From: Anaerostipes caccae L1-92
GTDB taxonomy: Bacteria > Bacillota > Clostridia > Lachnospirales > Lachnospiraceae
Length of the DNA: 64,000 bases
Direction: 5' to 3'
Assembly: GCF_014467075.1 (NCBI RefSeq)
Contig: NZ_AP023027.1
Location: forward strand, 2,421,501 to 2,485,500
Shown: piece after piece, positions 16,654-25,892 of the stretch
How positions within the stretch are numbered: the stretch's first letter is position 1
How the letters are laid out: each line of letters begins with the position of its first letter
Notes under the pieces: generated by a model
Told to the model about the DNA's origin: nothing
The model's input: the letters and a program-made list of their open reading frames with translations, nothing else
Databases searched by the model: none
Made by a program: the position numbers and the translations under genes

Positions 16654-18063
16654 TTACAGCGACTTAAGGTTCTTGAAATTCTTTTCTTTGACCGTAAATT
16701 TCAGAGGAATCCTCCTGCGGACCCTCACTTTTTCTTCCTCCTGCGGAATGATCAGGTTCAGTACAACTGTGATCAGGGTCGCCAGTACAACCGCTGATTT
16801 TCCGAAAACCATCATGACCCATGACGGAAACAGTGCAAGAGAATCCGGAGCCAGTGTAATGCCCATTCCGACAGCCACTCCAAGACCGACGATCGCCGTA
16901 TTCCGGTTGTTAAGCCCTGCTTTTGCTATCAGTTTCACTCCTGTCATGGCAATAGAGGCAAATACAGATATGGTCGCCCCTCCCAATACACACTGAGGGA
17001 TCGTGGTCAGCAGAGACGCGATCTTCGGAAGCAGTCCTGCTGCCAGAATGATCCCTGACGCCAGATAAAATACTCTCTTCGCCACAACCTTCGTGGTTCC
17101 CACGATTCCTACATTCTGGCTGAAGGTAGCTGTGGGAAGGCCGCCGAACAGCGCACCGAACAGGCTGCCCAGTCCGTTTCCGATGATGCCTCCGGAGAGT
17201 TCCCGGTCCGAAGGTTCTCTGCCCAGGCCTCCCTGTGTTGTGGCCGTCAGATCCCCGATGGCCTGCACCGAGTTCACGACAAACAGGATCGACATGGTAA
17301 TCATGGAAGAGGGCTCAAACTTGATCCCGAAATGAAGGGGCCTCGGAAGCTGCACCCAGGACGCCGAGAGGACCGGACTGAAGTCCACCATTCCGAGAAT
17401 GACGGCGATCACATATCCGACACAGATGCCGATCAGGATCGCGGAAAGTTTCAAAAATCCTTTCGTAAAATGGCTCAGTCCCACGACTACCGCCAGCGTG
17501 ATCAGGGCTACCGCCCAGTTCTTAACACTGCCGTAATCCTTTGATCCGGTGCCTCCTGCCATATATCCCACCGCTACCGGATATAGGGAAAGCCCGATGG
17601 TAAATACTACCGTTCCCGTCACGATCGGCGGAAATAAAGAACGGATTCTTTTGATAAAAATACCTACGATGACTGCAACGATTCCTCCGGTCAGCTGTGC
17701 GCCGAACAGTGTAGCCAGATCAAATTCCTGGACTACCGCCTGCATGGTTGCCAGATATGCAAAACTGACACCCATGATGACAGGCAGGCCGGACCCCACT
17801 TTGTTTTTTAACGAAATAAGCTGCAAAAGCGTCGCCACCGCAGCGACGATCAGCGCGCCCTGTACAAGAACGATCTTATCCTCAGGTGATATCTCACCTC
17901 TTGATAATGCGATCCCGGCTACGATGATGGCCGGTGTGACACATCCCACGATCATCGCCACTACATGCTGCAGCGCCAGAGGGAGCGCCTGTTTGTACGG
18001 CGGCTTCCCATCGGTCAAAAACAGCTCTTTTACTCCTGTCTTACTCTTAAAACTATCAAACAT
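16654..18063 (-). CDS. NCS2 (NAT) family purine/xanthine permease
   Basis: 469 residues, about 14 hydrophobic segments. Seen: LPLALQHVVAMIVG with the TM1 His, ATMQAVVQEFDLATLFGAQL, TQGGLGREPSDRELSGGIIG in TM8-9, and the family signature QNVGIVGTTKV. Known: nucleobase-ascorbate transporters with Gln-Asn at this signature carry purines such as xanthine or urate; E. coli UacT and XanQ are relatives. The gene sits between xanthine dehydrogenase and ygfK in one operon, so purine import for catabolism is the natural role. Urate versus xanthine cannot be decided here. Confidence 0.9.
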   Translation of the reverse strand: MFDSFKSKTGVKELFLTDGKPPYKQALPLALQHVVAMIVGCVTPAIIVAGIALSRGEISPEDKIVLVQGALIVAAVATLLQLISLKNKVGSGLPVIMGVSFAYLATMQAVVQEFDLATLFGAQLTGGIVAVIVGIFIKRIRSLFPPIVTGTVVFTIGLSLYPVAVGYMAGGTGSKDYGSVKNWAVALITLAVVVGLSHFTKGFLKLSAILIGICVGYVIAVILGMVDFSPVLSASWVQLPRPLHFGIKFEPSSMITMSILFVVNSVQAIGDLTATTQGGLGREPSDRELSGGIIGNGLGSLFGALFGGLPTATFSQNVGIVGTTKVVAKRVFYLASGIILAAGLLPKIASLLTTIPQCVLGGATISVFASIAMTGVKLIAKAGLNNRNTAIVGLGVAVGMGITLAPDSLALFPSWVMMVFGKSAVVLATLITVVLNLIIPQEEEKVRVRRRIPLKFTVKEKNFKNLKSL

Positions 18064-18129
18064 ATCTACTATCTCCCTGCTGTCCGCTCAACAGCCCGCT
18101 TTGCCGGACTCCCCGTTCCGGACCGCAGA

Positions 18130-21129
18130 CTAAAGCAGATAAAATGCGTAGTCTTCACAGATGACGGTCATCAGCCTTCTCAAACCTTCTGTCACTGCAG
18201 AACTCTCATCCTCCAAGTTCACTGTCATTGTTTCTCCCAGATACCTTACCAGACATTTCTTTTCTTCACGGTCCAGTACAAAAAATCCGTCATTTTTACT
18301 GTTTTCCATATCCTTTTCATTGGCAAACAGAGTAAATTTATCCAGATAAGGCGCACTGTCGTACGGGCAGAAGCTCCTGCAATTCCCGCACTCATTGCAC
18401 ATATAGTCGATATGAACGACCTGGTCTTTTTCGAATCCCGGCACATGGATGGATACATTGGCCCGGTTCGGACAGACATCCACGCAGTTTTCACATACAA
18501 CATCGCAGCCGAGACATCTTTTGCTCTGGTTTTCTTCTTCCTTTGAATCCTTCAGTATTCCTTTCTTCTCACAGCAGTCTGACTTTTGCGCAGGATTGTC
18601 GTTTCCTCTGGAAACTGAAGATCCGAGAATGTCAGAAGCCGCAAGCATGGCATCTCTCATGCCTTCGACTACCGTAGCCGGGCCGCAGAGTCCGTCTCCG
18701 ATCACGTAAATGCCTTCCTGGCTGGTCATCAGCGTTTCCGGGTCGGTCTTTGCCCTTCCCCTGCTGTCCACCTGGATTCCGTTCTCCTGATAGAAATCCG
18801 AAGGCACCTGTTCTCCCACTGCGGCGATCACGGTATCCGCCGGTATTTCTGTGCGCTTACCGATACTCTTCACACTTCTGCGCCCTGACTCATCCGGGTC
18901 AGAGAGTTCCATAACCTTACAGACCAATTTTCCGTCTTCTAAAAGCACCGGTGACAGCAGTTCTCTGAATTCCACGCCGTCTTCCACAGCCATTAAAAGT
19001 TCTTCTTCATCGGCGGGCATATACCGCTTTGTTCTCCTGTATACAAGATAGACATGCTCCACGCCCTTTGTCCGCTTTGCCGCCCGTGCCGTGTCCATGG
19101 CTGTGTTTCCGCCGCCGATCACCGCAACATTCTTTCCGATCATCACATCCCCGTCTTTTTCCTTAAACTCTTTCAGGAATTCCAGCGCGTTGATCACGCC
19201 TCCTTTCTCCAGTGAAAGTTCTCCGGGCTTGGATGCCCCCACAGCCAGGATCACCGCGTCATATCCCTGCTTTCTCAACGCCTGTGCATTTTCGATCTTT
19301 ACGTTCAGCTGGATGTCAACGCCGAGTTTCTCAAGGAAGGAAGCGTCTTTCTCCACGGAGGCAGAAGGAATCCGAAACTCCGGAATCACATGGCGCACCA
19401 CGCCGCCCAGGGAATCTGTCTGCTCATACAGCGTTACTTCCGTCCCTGCCTTCACAAGGTAATACGCACACGCCATTCCGGCCGGCCCGCCTCCGATGAC
19501 AGCGGCTTTTTTGCCGTTCTTCTCCGCCGGCTTTAAAGAGTCCAGGACATCTTTATAACCGCCCAGGGCTGCCTTCAGTTTATTGTCTCTGATATGTACA
19601 GGTTCCTCATAAAAATTTCTCGTACATTTGCTCATGCAGTTATGGGCACAGATGGTTCCTGTGATAAATGGAAGAGGGTTTCTCTCCATGATGACTTCCA
19701 GCGCCTCTTTGTATTTGCCTTCGTCGGTCAGCGGCATGTATGCCGTAATATCCTGATGGATCGGGCATCCCTCCTTACAAGGCGCCACATAACAGTCCAA
19801 AAGCGGAACCGGCTGTTTCATTTTCCTGGAAGGAAGCGGCTTTGCGGCTTTTACATGGTGCTTATCTGTCCTGGCCTTCACGGCAAGCTCTGAAACCGCA
19901 TTCACGTCAACGCCTTTGAACGGAAGCATGACTCCGCGTTCCTGAAGCTTCTCCGCCATCTGAGAAAGCCGCTGGTAACCGCCCGGCTTCAGCAGAGTAG
20001 TGGCCACCGTGACCGGCCATATTCCTGCCCCCACGATTTCTGCAATATTATAGGCATCCGCGCCTCCGGAATAAGAAATCCTTAACTTTCCTCCAAACTC
20101 TTCAGACAGCTTTGCTGCCAGGGAAATAGACAGTGGAAATAATGCCTTTCCTGACATATACATCTCCTCGCTCGGAAGCTGGTTTTCTTTCACATCCACC
20201 GGGAAAGTGTTGGTAATCTTCACTCCGAATTCCAGGTTCTTTTCATCCGCCAGCTTCATAAGCCTTGTGAGCATCGGCACCGCATCCTCATACTGTAAAT
20301 CGTCCTTAAAATGAAAGTCCCCGAACACCATGTAGTCATAGCCCATGCCGTCCATGGTCTTTCTGGCAAATTCATACCCGAGCAGTGTCGGGTTGCATTT
20401 GATAAAGGTATGCAGGCCTTTTTCTTTTAATAGGTAGTCGGCGATGCTTTCAATCTCCTGGGGAGGACATCCGTGAAGAGTCGAAATCGTCGCAGAATTG
20501 CATATATCGGACGGAATAGCTTCAATATCTTCCTCAGTGACATTGTGAAGCCGTTTTGCCATAAGCTTGGCTTCCCTCATACATTCTTTGAAAATACTGC
20601 TGTCTTTTGCCTCCGTCATCGTGTCGATAAAGGTGTTGATCTTTTCAGACTTGATGCCTGCCAGGTCATAGCCCACACTGATGTTAAACTGGAATCCGTC
20701 CGCAGCACCGAGACCGTATTCTTTTGAAATAATATGCAGCAAAAACCACGCCTTTATGTATTCTTCCATCGCCTGGGGCACATAGAGCTCTGTGGACCAT
20801 TCACAGTTATATCCCTCATCCTCTGCAAGGATACACGGTTTATTGACACAGGCAGACAGTTCTTCTCCGTCCATGATCTGTACGGTTTTAAGTTCAAAAA
20901 ATCTGCTGCCCGCCACGTAAGCTGCCGCGATGTTCTGGGCAAGCTGTGTGTGGGGTCCCGCCGCCGGTCCGATCTGTGTCTCCAGTTTCCGTCCAAAAAT
21001 TTGTACGGTCTCAGACGGATCAGCCTCGTAAGGCCTGCGGACACCAAAGATTGTTCCCTTCTCTTCCTTTTCTCTCAGCACCCAGTCAAGGAGCTTTCGA
21101 AAGGGAATTGACGTCATAATATCACTCAT
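18130..21129 (-). CDS. ygfK: YgfK-type Fe-S flavoprotein oxidoreductase
   Basis: 999 residues. Seen: a dihydropyrimidine-dehydrogenase-like barrel half (KTVQIMDGEELSACVNKPCI, STLHGCPPQEIESIADYLLK), two cysteine runs (CKEGCP; CAHNCMSKC) feeding a flavin reductase module with AAVIGGGPAGMACAYYL and AVIGGGNTAMDTARAAKR, and C-terminal ferredoxin-like clusters CLGCDVVCENCVDVCP and CNECGNCRSFCP. Known: named putative selenate reductase in E. coli, but this family is part of the anaerobic purine/urate cluster. By resemblance to dihydropyrimidine dehydrogenase and GltD it likely moves electrons between NAD(P)H and a substrate or the hydroxylase. AGGAGG precedes the start. Confidence 0.92.
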   Translation of the reverse strand: MSDIMTSIPFRKLLDWVLREKEEKGTIFGVRRPYEADPSETVQIFGRKLETQIGPAAGPHTQLAQNIAAAYVAGSRFFELKTVQIMDGEELSACVNKPCILAEDEGYNCEWSTELYVPQAMEEYIKAWFLLHIISKEYGLGAADGFQFNISVGYDLAGIKSEKINTFIDTMTEAKDSSIFKECMREAKLMAKRLHNVTEEDIEAIPSDICNSATISTLHGCPPQEIESIADYLLKEKGLHTFIKCNPTLLGYEFARKTMDGMGYDYMVFGDFHFKDDLQYEDAVPMLTRLMKLADEKNLEFGVKITNTFPVDVKENQLPSEEMYMSGKALFPLSISLAAKLSEEFGGKLRISYSGGADAYNIAEIVGAGIWPVTVATTLLKPGGYQRLSQMAEKLQERGVMLPFKGVDVNAVSELAVKARTDKHHVKAAKPLPSRKMKQPVPLLDCYVAPCKEGCPIHQDITAYMPLTDEGKYKEALEVIMERNPLPFITGTICAHNCMSKCTRNFYEEPVHIRDNKLKAALGGYKDVLDSLKPAEKNGKKAAVIGGGPAGMACAYYLVKAGTEVTLYEQTDSLGGVVRHVIPEFRIPSASVEKDASFLEKLGVDIQLNVKIENAQALRKQGYDAVILAVGASKPGELSLEKGGVINALEFLKEFKEKDGDVMIGKNVAVIGGGNTAMDTARAAKRTKGVEHVYLVYRRTKRYMPADEEELLMAVEDGVEFRELLSPVLLEDGKLVCKVMELSDPDESGRRSVKSIGKRTEIPADTVIAAVGEQVPSDFYQENGIQVDSRGRAKTDPETLMTSQEGIYVIGDGLCGPATVVEGMRDAMLAASDILGSSVSRGNDNPAQKSDCCEKKGILKDSKEEENQSKRCLGCDVVCENCVDVCPNRANVSIHVPGFEKDQVVHIDYMCNECGNCRSFCPYDSAPYLDKFTLFANEKDMENSKNDGFFVLDREEKKCLVRYLGETMTVNLEDESSAVTEGLRRLMTVICEDYAFYLL

Positions 21130-21141
21130 AAATTCATCCTC

Positions 21142-22476
21142 CTATCGGTTATTGATCGTATCGGCCAGTTTCTCTGCCTCTTCTCTGCATTTTGCCATGG
21201 CCTGGGCTTCATCGGCCACCAGGAGCCTGCGGTCTTTCATCAGAACCTTTCCGTTTCCGATGGTAGTCACTACATTTCTTCCGGTCATACCAAACAGGAT
21301 ATGCCCGTTTACATTGCTTTCATTCATCGGTGTCAGCGGATCGTAGTCAGCGATGATGACATCTGCGGCCGCACCTTTTTTAAGAACTCCAAGCGGGGAC
21401 TTAAAATACCTGCCCGCGATCTTTGCATTGTTTTCAAAAAGCATCTGCGGCACTTCCGCCCATGCGGTATTCGGATCGCACAGAGAATGTTTATGCAGTA
21501 AATTTGCCACCTTATAAGATTCTGTCATATCATGGGTATAGCCGTCGGTTCCAAGTCCGGCAAGGATTCCCTTCTGTACCATCCTCATCGTCGGAGGGCA
21601 GCCGCAGGCATTTCCCATGTTGGATTCCGGATTGTGGACGACCATCGTGTCCGTATCCCTGATCAGATCCATTTCATGCTCATTTACATAAATACAATGT
21701 CCGAGCAGAGTCTTCTCTCCCAGTACTCCGCAGTCCATCAGCCGGTCGATGATCCTTTTTCCGTAGTGCTTCAAACAGTGATGAAGGTCCTCGATGCCCT
21801 CTGCCACATGGATATGGTATCCCACTTCCTCCGGCTTGTTGGCCGCCGCCAGTTCCATCGTCTCATCGGAGATGGTAAAGGACGCATGCATTCCCATCAT
21901 GCCGGCGATCATGTCTGTATCATCCTTCAGAGTATGCTGAATGAACCTTGCATTTTCCATAACCGCTTCCTTTGCTTTGTCCATTCCGTCCCTGTCGGAA
22001 ACTTCATAACACAGACAGCTTCTAACTCCCAGTTCTTTTGCCGCTTCTTCTATAATAAAGAGACTGTCCGTAATGCTGCCGAAGCTGGCATGGTGGTCGA
22101 ATACCGTCGTCACACCGTTTTTAATGCTGTCAATGTAGGTAGCCCTGGCGCTCTGTAAGATCTGTTCCTCCGATAGATTCCGGTCTATAGTCCACCACAT
22201 GCCGTCTAAGATGTCTAAAAAGCCTTTCGGATCGTATCCGTCAATGGAAAGTCCTCTGGCCATGGCGCTGTATATGTGCTCATGGGTATTAATGAAGGCG
22301 GGCATAATGACGCCTTTCTTCGCATCAATATACTCCGCCTCTTTATATGCCTTTCTTATGTCCTCTGTTTGGCCGACTTCTATGATCTTATTTTTGTCCA
22401 TCACAACAGCGCCGTCCTCTAAAAATGGGCAGCTGACATCTCTTGTGATCATTCTTCCGTTCCCGACAATTAACAT
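21142..22476 (-). CDS. ssnA: Putative aminohydrolase SsnA
   Basis: 444 residues of the amidohydrolase superfamily. Seen: metal ligands in MPAFINTHEHIYSAMARGL, the GLxGMHASFTISDET region, YHIHVAEG, LLGHCIYVN, and the catalytic Asp in GLGTDGYTHDM. It resembles guanine deaminase and chlorohydrolases. Known: E. coli ssnA lies beside ygfK and is linked with anaerobic purine breakdown. It is the first gene of the minus-strand operon, 12 bases before ygfK, with a GGAGG site. Its promoter faces that of the regulator across a dyad at 22568-22603. Confidence 0.93.
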   Translation of the reverse strand: MLIVGNGRMITRDVSCPFLEDGAVVMDKNKIIEVGQTEDIRKAYKEAEYIDAKKGVIMPAFINTHEHIYSAMARGLSIDGYDPKGFLDILDGMWWTIDRNLSEEQILQSARATYIDSIKNGVTTVFDHHASFGSITDSLFIIEEAAKELGVRSCLCYEVSDRDGMDKAKEAVMENARFIQHTLKDDTDMIAGMMGMHASFTISDETMELAAANKPEEVGYHIHVAEGIEDLHHCLKHYGKRIIDRLMDCGVLGEKTLLGHCIYVNEHEMDLIRDTDTMVVHNPESNMGNACGCPPTMRMVQKGILAGLGTDGYTHDMTESYKVANLLHKHSLCDPNTAWAEVPQMLFENNAKIAGRYFKSPLGVLKKGAAADVIIADYDPLTPMNESNVNGHILFGMTGRNVVTTIGNGKVLMKDRRLLVADEAQAMAKCREEAEKLADTINNR

Positions 22477-22521
22477 AACTTGACCTCCTATTCTTTGTGC
22501 AGGTACTCTTTCGATAATCTA

Positions 22522-22550
22522 AATATAGCATCCTAAAATTTAAAAAACAA
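22522..22550 (-). promoter_or_regulatory. Promoter of the ssnA-ygfK-xdh operon
   Basis: On the minus strand TTGTTT (22550-22545), a 17-base spacer and TATATT (22527-22522), about 45 bases before the ssnA start. Confidence 0.65.
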
Positions 22551-22567
22551 CCGTTCCGCAGCATGTA

Positions 22568-22603
22568 TACAAAATATTTTTGTGATATCTAAAAATTTTT
22601 GTA
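22568..22603. promoter_or_regulatory. Imperfect 36-base A+T-rich dyad between divergent promoters
   Basis: The stretch starts TACAAAA and ends TTTTGTA with GATATC near the middle, and about two thirds of the half-site positions match their partners. It lies midway between the -35 boxes of the two divergent purine promoters, the expected place for a shared operator. The adjacent YheO-like gene is the obvious candidate regulator. Confidence 0.5.
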
Positions 22604-22611
22604 TTTTTTTA

Positions 22612-22639
22612 TTGCAATCCTAAAAAAACGTGCTATGAT
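22612..22639 (+). promoter_or_regulatory. Promoter of the regulator-dpaL-ygeY-ygeW operon
   Basis: TTGCAA at 22612-22617, a 16-base spacer and TATGAT at 22634-22639, about 45 bases before the regulator ATG at 22684. Confidence 0.65.
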
Positions 22640-22683
22640 TAACTTATCAGGCAACCAAAACACTCAGAAAAGGAGTGATCAAT

Positions 22684-23316
22684 ATGAATCCGGAGCTGGA
22701 ACTATTAAAGCAAATGGCGCATACGATCGCCATGCAGTTCGGCAGGGACTGCGAAGTCATTATACATGACCTTACAAGTAAGGATATGGAACATACCATC
22801 GTACACATCGAAAACGGACACGTCACCAACCGGAAATTAGGAGACGGCCCTTCCGCGGTCGTTTTAGAGACACTTCACAAACATCCGGAAGACATCAAGG
22901 ACCACTACGCATATCAGATTAAGACATCCGACGGCAAAATATTAAAATCCACAACAACCTTTGTAAAAGGGGATGACGGAAAAGTACACTATATCGTGGC
23001 CATCAATTACGACATCAGTGCTCTTTTAATGATCGACGCTTCCCTTCAGTCTCTGATGCATGTGGAGGAACAGAAAAAGGATGAGCCTACCGCTATCGTG
23101 GGAAATGTACACGACCTGCTGGACAGTCTGATCGAACAGTCTGTCACTCTGGTTGGAAAACCCGCTGCCCTTATGAACAAGGAAGAGAAAGTAAAGGCCA
23201 TTCAGTTTTTAAATGATGCCGGAGCCTTTCTGATCACAAAATCCGGTGATAAAGTCGCCAAGTACTTTGGCATCTCAAAGTTTACTTTATACAGCTACAT
23301 CGACGTCAACAAATAA
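22684..23316 (+). CDS. YheO-like PAS/HTH transcriptional regulator
   Basis: About 210 residues. The AAAGGAG site sets the start at the ATG at 22684 rather than the GTG at 22675. Seen: an N-terminal PAS-like domain (CEVIIHDLTSKDMEHTIVHI, LKSTTTFVKGDDGKVHYIV, AINYDISALLMIDASLQ) over residues 10-125 and a C-terminal helix-turn-helix with LMNKEEKVKAIQFLNDAGAF and KVAKYFGISKFTLYSYID. This is the YheO/DUF1870-style PAS_6 plus HTH_22 plan. First gene of the plus-strand half of the purine cluster, so it probably senses a purine or intermediate and controls both operons. Whether it activates or represses is not visible. Confidence 0.85.
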   Translation: MNPELELLKQMAHTIAMQFGRDCEVIIHDLTSKDMEHTIVHIENGHVTNRKLGDGPSAVVLETLHKHPEDIKDHYAYQIKTSDGKILKSTTTFVKGDDGKVHYIVAINYDISALLMIDASLQSLMHVEEQKKDEPTAIVGNVHDLLDSLIEQSVTLVGKPAALMNKEEKVKAIQFLNDAGAFLITKSGDKVAKYFGISKFTLYSYIDVNK

Positions 23317-23333
23317 AGGAGGATTTGATTTAT

Positions 23334-24539
23334 ATGGAAACAATCAAATGGGCAGTCAATGAAATGCCTGAAACCGATGACCGGCATTTAAGCATCATGG
23401 CGCTGGATGAAATAAAGAAAGCCAGAGCCTTCCATGAAAGTTTTCCCCAGTACAGCAAAACGCCTCTGGCCAGGCTGGACCGAATGGCTGATTATCTGGG
23501 ACTTGACAGCATTTACGTAAAGGATGAGTCCTACCGGTTTGGGCTGAATGCGTTTAAAGTCCTCGGAGGGTCCTTTTCCATGGCCCGCTACATAGCAAAA
23601 GAAACAGGAAAAAAGGTAGAAGACCTTCCTTATAATGTTCTCACTTCCGAAGCGCTGAAAAAAGAATTCGGTCAGGCAACCTTCTTTACCGCAACAGACG
23701 GAAACCACGGAAGAGGCGTCGCATGGGCCGCAAACAAACTCGGACAAAAGGCTGTGGTATTTATGCCGAAGGGCTCCACACAGACCCGGCTTCGAAATAT
23801 ATTAGCCGAGAATGCCCAGGCTACCATAGAGGAAGTCAACTACGATGAATGTGTCCGCATGGCTGCCGCCGCCGCAAAAGAGACACCTCACGGCGTAGTC
23901 GTACAGGACACAGCATGGGATGGATACGAGGAGATCCCTTCATGGATCATGCAGGGCTACGGAACCATGGCAATGGAAGCCGACGAACAGCTTTCTGAAG
24001 ACGGCTGCGGACGGCCTACCCATGTGTTCATCCAGGCCGGCGTCGGATCTCTGGCCGGAGCAGTCCAGGGCTACTTTGCCAACCGCTATCCGGAAAACCC
24101 GCCGAAAGTGATCGTGGTGGAAGCCGAATCAGCTGCCTGCCTCTACAAAGGTGCCGCAAAAAAAGACGGAAGCATCCAGATCGTGGACGGTGATATGCCG
24201 ACCATCATGGCCGGGCTTGCCTGCGGGGAACCGAATACCCTCTCCTGGGATATTTTAAAAAACCATGTGGATACTTTCACTGCCTGTCCCGACTGGGTAG
24301 CCCGAAAAGGAATGCGGATGCTCTCCGCTCCGCTGAAGGGAGACCCGCAGGTTATCTCCGGGGAATCCGGCGCAGCTCCTTTCGGACTCCTTGCAAGCCT
24401 CATGACCATGGAGGAATATAAAGATCTCCGTGAGCATTTAGAACTAGACCGTGACTCAAAAGTTCTCCTCTTCTCAACCGAAGGAGACACAGACCCGGAC
24501 CGCTACAAACAGATCGTCTGGGAAGGAAAAGATCAATAA
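23334..24539 (+). CDS. dpaL: Diaminopropionate ammonia-lyase
   Basis: About 401 residues (E. coli ygeX counterpart). The ATG at 23334 is preferred over a TTG at 23325 that lies almost on the ribosome site. Seen: the PLP Lys in GLNAFKVLGGSFSM, the phosphate/cofactor loop FTATDGNHGRGVAWAA, QAGVGSLAGAVQGYF and ISGESGAAPFGLL. Known: the PLP-dependent enzyme converts 2,3-diaminopropionate to pyruvate and two ammonia. In purine catabolism it would turn the carbon skeleton into pyruvate. It follows the regulator by 17 bases and precedes ygeY by 38. Confidence 0.95.
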   Translation: METIKWAVNEMPETDDRHLSIMALDEIKKARAFHESFPQYSKTPLARLDRMADYLGLDSIYVKDESYRFGLNAFKVLGGSFSMARYIAKETGKKVEDLPYNVLTSEALKKEFGQATFFTATDGNHGRGVAWAANKLGQKAVVFMPKGSTQTRLRNILAENAQATIEEVNYDECVRMAAAAAKETPHGVVVQDTAWDGYEEIPSWIMQGYGTMAMEADEQLSEDGCGRPTHVFIQAGVGSLAGAVQGYFANRYPENPPKVIVVEAESAACLYKGAAKKDGSIQIVDGDMPTIMAGLACGEPNTLSWDILKNHVDTFTACPDWVARKGMRMLSAPLKGDPQVISGESGAAPFGLLASLMTMEEYKDLREHLELDRDSKVLLFSTEGDTDPDRYKQIVWEGKDQ

Positions 24540-24577
24540 GAACCTGAAATCTCAAAGCATTTAGGAGGATATTTAGA

Positions 24578-25843
24578 ATGGATTTTAATAAGATCAAAGA
24601 AGCCGCACAAAACTACGAAGCAGATATGACAAAATTCCTGAGGGATATCGTAAAATTCCCAGGGGAAAGCTGCGATGAGGAAGCTCATGTCAACAGGATC
24701 GCCGAAGAAATGAAAAAACTTGGATTTGACAAGGTAGAGATCGATCCGATGGGCAATGTCCTCGGATATATGGGAACCGGTGAAACACTCATCGGATATG
24801 ACGCCCACATAGACACTGTAGGTGTGGGAAATCTTGATAACTGGGAGTTCGATCCCTATGAGGGCTTTGAGTCCGAGACAGAGATCGGCGGACGAGGTAC
24901 TTCCGATCAGCTGGGCGGCATCGTCTCCGCTGTTTACGGCGCAAAGATCATGAAAGATTTAGGCATGCTCAGCGACAAGTATACTGTCCTTGTAACCGGA
25001 ACCGTCCAGGAAGAAGACTGCGACGGCCTCTGCTGGCAGTACATCGTCAACGAAGATAAGGTTCGTCCGGAATTCGTCGTCTCCACAGAGCCCACCGACG
25101 GCGGCATTTACCGCGGCCAGAGAGGGCGTATGGAGATCCGCATCGATGTGGACGGAGTCTCCTGTCACGGTTCTGCCCCGGAACGCGGCGACAACGCAAT
25201 CTACAAAATGGCAGATATTCTTCAGGATGTGCGTGCCCTCAATGAAAATGACGCTGAGGACGGAACCGAGATCAAAGGTCTCGTAAAAATGCTGGATGAG
25301 AAGTTCAATGATCAGTGGAAAGAAGCACGCTTCTTAGGACGCGGCACCGTGACCACCTCAGAGATCTTCTTCTCCTCTCCGAGCCGTTGTGCCGTTGCAG
25401 ACTCCTGTTCCGTATCTCTGGACCGCCGCATGACAGCCGGCGAGACATGGGAGAGCTGTCTGGATGAGATCCGCGCTCTGCCGAATGTGAAAAAGTACGG
25501 CGCCAAAGTTTCAATGTATGAGTATGCAAGGCCGTCATGGAAGGGACTTACCTATCCTACTGAGTGCTACTTCCCTACCTGGGTGATCCCGGAAGACCAC
25601 GACGTGACCAATGCGATGGCAGAAGCTTACGAAGGATTATACGGAGAACCGCGCATCGACAAATGGACCTTCTCCACCAACGGTGTCTCCATCATGGGAC
25701 GGTTCGGAATCCCTTGTATCGGTTTCGGTCCGGGACACGAGGATCAGGCTCACGCGCCGAACGAAAAAACCTGGAAGGCAGAGCTTGTGACCTGCGCCGC
25801 TGTATACGCAGCACTTCCGTCCATTTACTGTGAAAAGAAATAA
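24578..25843 (+). CDS. ygeY: YgeY family M20-type metallohydrolase
   Basis: 421 residues of the M20/ArgE/DapE class. Seen: the first metal motif [13 protein letters not shown], the [19 protein letters not shown] bridging Asp, [16 protein letters not shown] with the catalytic Glu pair, [18 protein letters not shown], and the dimerisation domain with [18 protein letters not shown]. Known: YgeY is a selenium-metabolism-linked hydrolase found with ygeW and ygeX. It likely removes an acyl, carbamoyl or amino-acyl group from a diaminopropionate derivative so that DpaL can act; the exact bond is inference. Confidence 0.93.
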   Translation: MDFNKIKEAAQNYEADMTKFLRDIVKFPGESCDEEAHVNRIAEEMKKLGFDKVEIDPMGNVLGYMGTGETLIGYDAHIDTVGVGNLDNWEFDPYEGFESETEIGGRGTSDQLGGIVSAVYGAKIMKDLGMLSDKYTVLVTGTVQEEDCDGLCWQYIVNEDKVRPEFVVSTEPTDGGIYRGQRGRMEIRIDVDGVSCHGSAPERGDNAIYKMADILQDVRALNENDAEDGTEIKGLVKMLDEKFNDQWKEARFLGRGTVTTSEIFFSSPSRCAVADSCSVSLDRRMTAGETWESCLDEIRALPNVKKYGAKVSMYEYARPSWKGLTYPTECYFPTWVIPEDHDVTNAMAEAYEGLYGEPRIDKWTFSTNGVSIMGRFGIPCIGFGPGHEDQAHAPNEKTWKAELVTCAAVYAALPSIYCEKK

Positions 25844-25892
25844 ACCATTTTACTGTCATTGATCAGATTTGATTTTTTAGGAGGAATCTACT

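Noticed and set aside
14166..16667. Several plus-strand frames of 70-200 codons opposite the xanthine dehydrogenase gene
   Set aside because: They are antisense shadows of a gene with intact catalytic motifs; no ribosome sites or family features.
18130..21129. Selenate reductase activity for YgfK
   Set aside because: The name is historical; operon context and domain layout point to purine-linked electron transfer.
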